In this document: positions 6,652 to 11,156 of the stretch, in pieces
Numbering within the stretch: position 1 is the first letter of the stretch
Layout of the letters: each line of letters starts with the position of its first letter
Assembly: GCA_002411175.1 (NCBI GenBank)
Contig: DHRN01000107.1
Location: 691 to 11,846 of the forward strand
Reading direction: 5' to 3'
DNA length: 11,156 bases
From: Anaerolineaceae bacterium UBA5311
GTDB taxonomy: Bacteria; Chloroflexota; Anaerolineae; Anaerolineales; Anaerolineaceae
The notes under the pieces: model-generated
Seen by the model: the letters and a program-made list of their open reading frames with translations, nothing else
The model's database searches: none
What the model was told of the DNA's origin: nothing
Program-made: the position numbers and the translations under genes

Positions 6652-6864
6652 CTACTTTAATAGTTTTATTATTCCGCCCATTATACCCAAAAATAGTCCC
6701 ATAATTAAATTAATCGTAAACCCCATTAGCAATGCGCTGCCAACATTAAATTTATGGGTTTTCTGGCTTTTAAATCTATCAAAAAATTTCCCCTCCATAA
6801 ACCTACTCAAAATATAACAAATTGCACTGAGCGCTAAGACCATTAAAACCGTTTCAAATGTCAT
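6652..6864 (-). CDS. Small two-helix membrane protein, unknown function
   Basis: I do not recognise it. From the ATG at 6864 it has 70 residues: a hydrophobic helix at about 4-21 (LMVLALSAICYIL), a strongly basic loop (GKFFDRFKSQKTHKF), and a glycine-rich hydrophobic helix to the end (LLMGFTINLIMGLFLGIMGGII). The basic loop predicts a hairpin with both ends outside. An ATG at 6915 would add 17 mostly basic residues and has GGGAG only three bases upstream. The shorter form fits the positive-inside rule better, but neither start is decisive. The region is very AT-rich (16 of 60 G+C at 6661-6720). It shows no clear similarity to the other small membrane protein at 2240-2443. It is the first gene downstream of iorB on the same strand. 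Confidence 0.55.
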   Translation of the reverse strand: MTFETVLMVLALSAICYILSRFMEGKFFDRFKSQKTHKFNVGSALLMGFTINLIMGLFLGIMGGIIKLLK

Positions 6865-6940
6865 GTTAATCTCTACCTTCACCCTTTTGACCAGGCATTT
6901 CCTCAGTTCTTTCATGGTCTCCCGACTGTGAAAGGTCTTT

Positions 6941-6952
6941 GACCAATTGGTC
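6941..6952. repeat. 12-base perfect palindrome downstream of iorB
   Basis: GACCAATTGGTC is its own reverse complement, and a further GGTC lies just left of it (GGTCTTTGACC). It sits between the iorB stop and the small membrane protein start, close to the CTCGGTCA motif at 6965-6972. It could be a regulator site for the small gene; nothing else supports a role. Confidence 0.3.
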
Positions 6953-7014
6953 TCCGTTTTGTCGCTCGGTCAGGAAACCTTCGCGAACAAGCAACAGAGG
7001 GATTGCTGCCTGAA

Positions 7015-7632
7015 TTATTTTTTTATGATTTTTTTATTAGAGTGAGGCAATTTCTCCAGGTTCATACCTACCTGCAGCGCTTGCTGGTTGAGGGGGACGT
7101 ATTTTTCTTTGACATTTTCCGCAATAATGTGATTCCAGTCGATCTCCTGCAAACCCAATTCGCGGATGAGCACGCCCAGCAGGATGATGTTCATCACACG
7201 TGGGTTACCCAGTTCGCGTGCCTCCGCCTGCCCATCCAGGGCGATCAACTTCCCGGCTCTGGCGTGAATAAGGTCTTCACCATTAGTTGGGTATTTATTC
7301 TTGCCCATCTGTACGCCAATGGGGTTAACCCGCACCCGGTTGAAGATGACGATGCCCTGACCGTCATCACGCAGATAATCGAGGTTGCGCAGCACTTCCA
7401 ACTCTTCAAAACCCACAATCAGGTCTGCTTTGCGCTTCTCGACAATAGGCGAGTAGACTTTTTCCCCATAGCGAACATGGGTCAGCACCGGACCTTCACG
7501 CTGGGACATGCCGTGAACTTCGCTCATTTTGACATCAAAACCGGCTTCGATAAGACCATTGGTCAGCAGCTTGCTGGCTAAGATAGTCCCCTGACCACCC
7601 ACACCAGTCAGCAGAATGTTTTTTGTGCTCAT
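7015..7632 (-). CDS. iorB: Indolepyruvate ferredoxin oxidoreductase, beta subunit
   Basis: IorB is the small subunit of the enzyme that oxidatively decarboxylates indolepyruvate and other aryl-pyruvates to aryl-acetyl-CoA, with electrons passed to ferredoxin, during aromatic amino acid breakdown. The 205 residues contain one pyruvate/ketoisovalerate oxidoreductase gamma-type domain (POR family). Visible features are the N-terminal strand-loop GVGGQGTILASKLL (residues 10-23) and the conserved SEVHGMSQREGPVLTHVR block (37-54). The ATG at 7632 follows the iorA stop codon with no gap, and GGAGG lies five bases upstream inside the end of iorA, so the two are translationally coupled. The extreme C-terminus is Lys-rich (NKKIIKK) and reads into an AT-rich run. 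It differs here from the decayed second copy at 5581-5838, suggesting that one of the two 3' ends has been altered. Confidence 0.94.
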   Translation of the reverse strand: MSTKNILLTGVGGQGTILASKLLTNGLIEAGFDVKMSEVHGMSQREGPVLTHVRYGEKVYSPIVEKRKADLIVGFEELEVLRNLDYLRDDGQGIVIFNRVRVNPIGVQMGKNKYPTNGEDLIHARAGKLIALDGQAEARELGNPRVMNIILLGVLIRELGLQEIDWNHIIAENVKEKYVPLNQQALQVGMNLEKLPHSNKKIIKK

Positions 7633-9414
7633 CTATGCCTCCACCTTCTGAATGGCCTGCACCGGGCAAACCTGGGCGCAGACGCTGCAGCCAACGCATT
7701 TGTCGGGGTCGATGGACGATTTCTTCTTGTCAAACTGGAAGACAACCGCCGGGCAGCCGGTGCGAGTGCACTTTCGGCAGCCGATGCAGACCGATTCGTC
7801 CACAAAATAGGTTTCGGTGAAGGCTCCCTGGAACTCTTCGAGGTCCCATGGGGCTTGTTTCTTGAGGGCGCAGGGCCAGCGCGTGATCAGGACGGTTGGC
7901 TCCTGCATGCCAAGCGCCCAGTCCAGGGCTTCATTGACCTGTTCGAGCTTGTTGGGGTTGATGGTGCGCACGTTTTTGATGCCCATGGCGCGCACAAGCG
8001 CCTCGATGTTGACCGCTTCGGTCACCTCGCGGGCAATGGTGTAGCCGGAACCGGGGTTTTCTTGCTGACCGGTCATGGCGGTGATGCGGTTGTCGAGCAC
8101 GACTGTGATCAGGTTGCTGCGGTTATACGCGGCATTGAGTAGAGAATTGATGCCGGTATGAAAAAAGGTGGAGTCGCCGATCACGGAGATCACACGAGGT
8201 TTTTCGCCTTCGACCATGTCGAAAACCTGCTGCGCACCGTGCCCCAGGCTGATGCTGGCACCCATACAGACCGTGGTTTCCATGGCATTGTAGGGCGCAC
8301 CCGATGCAAGCGTGTAACAACCGATGTCGCCCGAAACCATTATCTTCTTGCGCTTGCCCAGTTCGTAGAAGAAGCCCCGGTGTGGGCAGCCTGCACAAAG
8401 GGTTGGCGGACGAGGCACGACAACCTTTTGCAGCTCCTCGTCAAGCGGGTATTGCTCACCAAACACGACCCGGCGAATCACCTCGGGGGTCATTTCGCCG
8501 TTCAACGGGAAGATGTTTTTACCGTCGCAAACGATGCCGAGCGCACGCACGTGCTGCTCGAGATAAGGATCATTTTCTTCAAGAATGTAGATATGGTCAA
8601 CTTTTTCGGCAAACTCCCCGATTAGCTGGTCGGGCAGCGGGTTGGTAAAGCCCAGTTTGAGATAGGATGCGTTCTCCCCAAAGACCTCCCGGGCATAGAG
8701 GTAGCAATCGCCCGAGCAAATGATGCCGATGCTGGTGTCGCCATATTCAGTGCGGTTCCACTGACAGTTGTTGCTGTATTCTTTGAGCAGCTCGAAGTTT
8801 TGCTGAATTTTAACCTTCATCGGGCGTGCGTTGGCGGGCACAGCTACATACTTTTTGATGTTTTTGACGTAGGGTTTGATCGGCACATCGCGCCTCTCGC
8901 CCTGCGAAACCATGCTCTTGGAGTGGCAAACGCGCGTGGTCATGCGCAGCAGTACGGGGATATCATGCTTTTCGCTGATCTCATACGCCTCGATGAGCAT
9001 ATCCTTGCATTCCTGGCTGTCGGCAGGCTCGAACATCGGCACCATCGCTGCTTTGGCATAGTTGCGGTTATCCTGCTCATTTTGCGAGGAGAATTGACCG
9101 GGCTCGTCAGCAGTAATCACCACCGCGCCGCCATTCACACCGATGTAGGCAAAGGTGAAGAAAGGGTCAGCAGCGACGTTGAGTCCGACATGCTTCATGG
9201 CAGCCAGTGATCGCGCCCCGGCAATGGAAGCGCCAATGGCGGATTCGAGTGCGGTTTTCTCGTTGGGAGCCCACTCTGAGTGGATTTCGGGATAGGTTGC
9301 GACATTTTCAAGAATTTCAGTGCTGGGTGTGCCCGGGTATCCGGCGGCGAATCTAACGCCAGCTTCCCAGGCGCCTCGGGCGATGGCTTCATCGCCTGTA
9401 ATCAATTGTTTCAA
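7633..9414 (-). CDS. iorA: Indolepyruvate ferredoxin oxidoreductase, alpha subunit (TTG start)
   Basis: IorA is the large, thiamine-diphosphate- and iron-sulfur-containing subunit that performs the decarboxylation and passes electrons to ferredoxin, working with IorB encoded next to it. From the TTG the protein has 593 residues, near the family norm. The N-terminal pyrimidine-binding part opens with ITGDEAIARGAWEAGV and AGYPGTPSTE (about 5-34). CAGCPHRGFF (340-349) precedes the thiamine diphosphate-binding region, GDS (413-415) to DN (441-442). Two ferredoxin-type 4Fe-4S motifs end the protein: Cys543/546/549/554 and Cys573/576/579/583-Pro. The open frame runs on to an ATG at 9663, but those 83 codons resemble no family member and overlap the divergent gene. 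The TTG at 9414 has AAGGAGG five bases upstream and starts the protein where homologues begin. A TATACT at 9477-9472 may be the -10 box; no good -35 is visible. Confidence 0.94.
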   Translation of the reverse strand: MKQLITGDEAIARGAWEAGVRFAAGYPGTPSTEILENVATYPEIHSEWAPNEKTALESAIGASIAGARSLAAMKHVGLNVAADPFFTFAYIGVNGGAVVITADEPGQFSSQNEQDNRNYAKAAMVPMFEPADSQECKDMLIEAYEISEKHDIPVLLRMTTRVCHSKSMVSQGERRDVPIKPYVKNIKKYVAVPANARPMKVKIQQNFELLKEYSNNCQWNRTEYGDTSIGIICSGDCYLYAREVFGENASYLKLGFTNPLPDQLIGEFAEKVDHIYILEENDPYLEQHVRALGIVCDGKNIFPLNGEMTPEVIRRVVFGEQYPLDEELQKVVVPRPPTLCAGCPHRGFFYELGKRKKIMVSGDIGCYTLASGAPYNAMETTVCMGASISLGHGAQQVFDMVEGEKPRVISVIGDSTFFHTGINSLLNAAYNRSNLITVVLDNRITAMTGQQENPGSGYTIAREVTEAVNIEALVRAMGIKNVRTINPNKLEQVNEALDWALGMQEPTVLITRWPCALKKQAPWDLEEFQGAFTETYFVDESVCIGCRKCTRTGCPAVVFQFDKKKSSIDPDKCVGCSVCAQVCPVQAIQKVEA

Positions 9415-9419
9415 AGCTT

Positions 9420-9426
9420 CCTCCTT
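9420..9426 (-). promoter_or_regulatory. Shine-Dalgarno that fixes the TTG start of iorA
   Basis: AAGGAGG on the minus strand, five bases before TTG (9414-9412). It matches the anti-Shine-Dalgarno fully at a good distance. No comparable site precedes the far-upstream ATG at 9663, so this site decides the start. Confidence 0.75.
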
Positions 9427-9580
9427 TTCCGTCGGGTTGTCTGGGTGAGTGACGGCAAAGCTTGCACCTTGAGTATAAACGAGAACAGCCGGTCTGGGCG
9501 ATTCTTTTTTGGTGTAAACTAAATATACGTGAAAAGCATGGCAAATCTCCCCACACAAGGCGAGTTTCGAGAGAGAGGTT
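9427..9580. other. Divergent promoter region between iorA and the pRiA4b-like gene
   Basis: About 150 bases between two divergently transcribed genes. It contains TATACT on the minus strand (9477-9472) and AT-rich stretches on the plus strand (TAAACT at 9515-9520, TATACG at 9524-9529), but no complete promoter of good quality for either gene. Two near-identical octamers, GTATAAAC (9473-9480) and GTGTAAAC (9512-9519), lie in direct orientation 39 bases apart and could be regulator sites. Confidence 0.35.
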
Positions 9581-11005
9581 ATGATGACAATTAGCAAAGA
9601 TAAAGCCCTACAATTCAAAGCCACGCTCAAAGATATCAAACCCGATATCTGGCGCCGGTTCATTATCCCCGCCGATTTCCGTCTCGACCAGTTGCACGAC
9701 GTGCTGCAGGTTTTATTTGGCTGGGTTGACTATCACCTGAGGCGTTTTACTATAAATGGTGTCGAGTATGGAATTCCTGACCCTGATGACGATTTTAAAA
9801 CTGTAGACCTGGATGACAGTCTGTATAGGCTGCACGAACTTTACAAAAAAGTCGGTCAACGCAGCACCTATGAATATGATTTTGGCGATGGCTGGCAAAT
9901 TTCCCTCGTCCTTGAAAAAGTGCTCGACCCGGACCCTGAGGTCAAATTGCCTGTCTGTCTGGACGGCAAACGGTCAGGTCCACCAGAAGATGTAGGCGGA
10001 CCCTGGGGGTACATGGATTTTCTCGAAGCAATTAATGACCCCAGCAATGATATGCACGATCAACTTGTAGAATGGATTGGTGGAAAATTCGACCCGGAAG
10101 CCTTTAATATCAAAGCAATTAATCGATCGCTCACGGGTGTGGATAACAAAAAACCACCCGGGGAATGGGAAATGGAAGATGTTATCGTCAATCCAACAAT
10201 GGGTTTAACCACTCAGTCAAACTGGCCAGAAGCCTTATCCGATGAAGAAATCCAAATTCTGAAAGACCTGCCCTTGCGCCGCGATATTGTTATGATGTTG
10301 AATTACATCAACGAGAATAAGGTGGTAGGCACCGCAACCACCGGAAACTTTCCACAGAAACATTTCAAGGAGATGTGCAGGCGCTTTGTTAATCCTCCTG
10401 AGATAGATCCTGTTCTACACGATGGTACGGTCATCATCCTCACGAGCGAGTATCAAGTCGAGGAAATACTTTTCCGACACGTCCTCGCCAATAACGGCTA
10501 CCTGATCGAAGGTGAGGCTGGCAGGAGGTGGAAGGTCACCACCTTCGGTAACCAGTTCCTGGTGGATACAGAAGCGTGGCAATATTGGCACCTGCTGGTA
10601 ACCTGGTGGGTAACAACTAACTGGTTGTATTTTTCACCCATTTATCAATCCGATGATATTGATTACTTCCAGTTCATTCGCCTCGTATTGCGTAATTTGC
10701 TATCGTTGAAGGAAGGGAAGCAAATATCGCTCGCGGATTTCGTGTCGAAGCTTGCTAAACAGGCAAAAAGCGCTTTTCCGACTTTTCACATGGCGCTGAA
10801 GAAAGGTAATCTCGACATCGAAGAGCGTTTCATCAAGGAGTTGCTGGTTGATCCTTTATCTGAATTTGGGATCCTCGAACGATTTTTTGTTACAAAGGAC
10901 TGGGGCAACTGGCAAGAGGAAGTGCTTGAATCAATTTCGATAACTGCTTTGGGTTTGAGTGTCCTGAAAGCGTTGGATAATGCCAGGCAACCTTCCGTAA
11001 ACTGA
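9581..11005 (+). CDS. pRiA4b ORF-3-like protein with long unassigned C-terminal region
   Basis: Residues about 8-185 match the plasmid pRiA4b ORF-3-like family (PF07929), whose function is unknown. Visible family signatures are the IWRRFIIPADFRLDQLHDVLQ opening (about 23-43), GWVDYHLRRF, YEYDFGDGWQ (about 97-106), and GPPEDVGGPWGYMDFLEAI followed by the FDPEAFN...N segment. Older databases sometimes label this family as IS1096 TnpR-like; nothing here supports a mobile element. The remaining 280 or so residues begin with LSDEEIQILKDLPLRRDIVMMLNYI, are mostly helical, and contain a Trp-rich stretch (WQYWHLLVTWWVTTNW). I cannot assign this part. Total length is 474. ATGATG marks the start: the second ATG (9584) is five bases from GAGAGAGG and the first only two, so 9584 may be the true start. 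The gene stands alone and diverges from iorA. Confidence 0.85.
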   Translation: MMTISKDKALQFKATLKDIKPDIWRRFIIPADFRLDQLHDVLQVLFGWVDYHLRRFTINGVEYGIPDPDDDFKTVDLDDSLYRLHELYKKVGQRSTYEYDFGDGWQISLVLEKVLDPDPEVKLPVCLDGKRSGPPEDVGGPWGYMDFLEAINDPSNDMHDQLVEWIGGKFDPEAFNIKAINRSLTGVDNKKPPGEWEMEDVIVNPTMGLTTQSNWPEALSDEEIQILKDLPLRRDIVMMLNYINENKVVGTATTGNFPQKHFKEMCRRFVNPPEIDPVLHDGTVIILTSEYQVEEILFRHVLANNGYLIEGEAGRRWKVTTFGNQFLVDTEAWQYWHLLVTWWVTTNWLYFSPIYQSDDIDYFQFIRLVLRNLLSLKEGKQISLADFVSKLAKQAKSAFPTFHMALKKGNLDIEERFIKELLVDPLSEFGILERFFVTKDWGNWQEEVLESISITALGLSVLKALDNARQPSVN

Positions 11006-11040
11006 TCAAGCGCAATACCTATGCGCATTAACAGTCAAGA

Positions 11041-11066
11041 ATGACTTTTTCGCTGGAGAAAGTCAT
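11041..11066 (+). terminator. Hairpin downstream of the pRiA4b-like gene, possible terminator
   Basis: ATGACTTTTTC (11041-11051), loop GCTG, GAGAAAGTCAT (11056-11066). Ten of eleven stem positions pair. It starts 36 bases past the stop codon. There is no T-run after the stem, so it is not a textbook intrinsic terminator; it may act weakly or stabilise the message. I see no gene in the remaining 90 bases. Confidence 0.45.
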
Positions 11067-11156
11067 CCTGATAAATTTCACTTGACCTTGATTAAAGTTA
11101 GGGTTGGAACCTGGGTCACCAGCAGTTCTCAATATGAATGTGTTTAGATTTAAAGG

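Noticed and set aside
5581..7315. Interval between the iorB ends as a complete integrative element
   Set aside because: No integrase or other recombinase is encoded between the copies, and the repeats are long and diverged, unlike typical att sites; kept only as a hypothesis.
7003..7581. 192-residue plus-strand frame opposite iorB, with a counterpart opposite the remnant (5602-5907)
   Set aside because: The two resemble each other only because the DNA is duplicated; the minus-strand frame is a clear IorB.
8158..8625. 155-residue plus-strand frame inside iorA
   Set aside because: Antisense shadow of iorA; no recognisable protein and no ribosome site.
9415..9663. N-terminal 83 codons of the longest iorA frame, with a hydrophobic stretch that could look like a signal peptide
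   Set aside because: IorA is cytoplasmic, a strong ribosome site and a TTG start lie at 9414, and the extension overlaps the divergent gene.
9581..11005. pRiA4b-like protein as an IS1096 resolvase or transposon gene
   Set aside because: That label is a legacy annotation; there are no terminal inverted repeats or recombinase motifs here.

Overview
The window looks like chromosomal DNA from a free-living, probably anaerobic bacterium. The evidence is a ferredoxin-dependent indolepyruvate oxidoreductase (iorA-iorB), an exopolysaccharide (EPS) locus, and strong Shine-Dalgarno sites. The gene mix (an EPS-type winged-helix regulator, iorAB and a pRiA4b ORF-3-like protein) would suit a Chloroflexota/Anaerolineae-like organism. 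That assignment is an impression, not something the sequence proves.

Layout. (1) Positions 1-2133, minus strand: the first three genes of a polysaccharide operon. They are a MarR/EPS-type winged-helix regulator, GDP-L-fucose synthase, and an ABC-2 polysaccharide-export permease that runs off the left edge. The genes overlap by 8 and 14 bases, so they are probably translationally coupled. The operon starts at a consensus sigma70-type promoter whose -10 box lies inside a perfect 9+5+9 inverted repeat ending at the regulator's start codon. (2) Positions 2134-7000: a mostly AT-rich stretch. It holds a small two-helix membrane protein (plus strand), a 924-residue UvrD/helicase IV-like protein with an N-terminal membrane anchor, an inserted PD-(D/E)XK-like region and two C-terminal topoisomerase-type zinc ribbons, then a GC-richer remnant of an iorB 3' end, a lipoprotein and a second small membrane protein. 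(3) Positions 7015-9414, minus strand: intact iorB and iorA, with no gap between them. iorA almost certainly starts at a TTG, which is 83 codons inside the longest open frame. (4) Positions 9584-11005, plus strand: a pRiA4b ORF-3-like protein with a long unassigned C-terminal part, followed by a hairpin.

How the parts work together. The EPS genes supply GDP-fucose and export a glycan, and the first gene probably regulates its own operon. IorA and IorB form one enzyme that oxidatively decarboxylates aryl-pyruvates to aryl-acetyl-CoA and reduces ferredoxin. The AT-rich block looks like an acquired or rearranged segment: a second, decayed iorB 3' end lies 1.2 kb downstream of the intact gene in the same orientation, and part of the downstream flank also seems duplicated. 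The helicase-nuclease is the most unusual protein. I find no integrase, transposase, tRNA, rRNA or CRISPR array.
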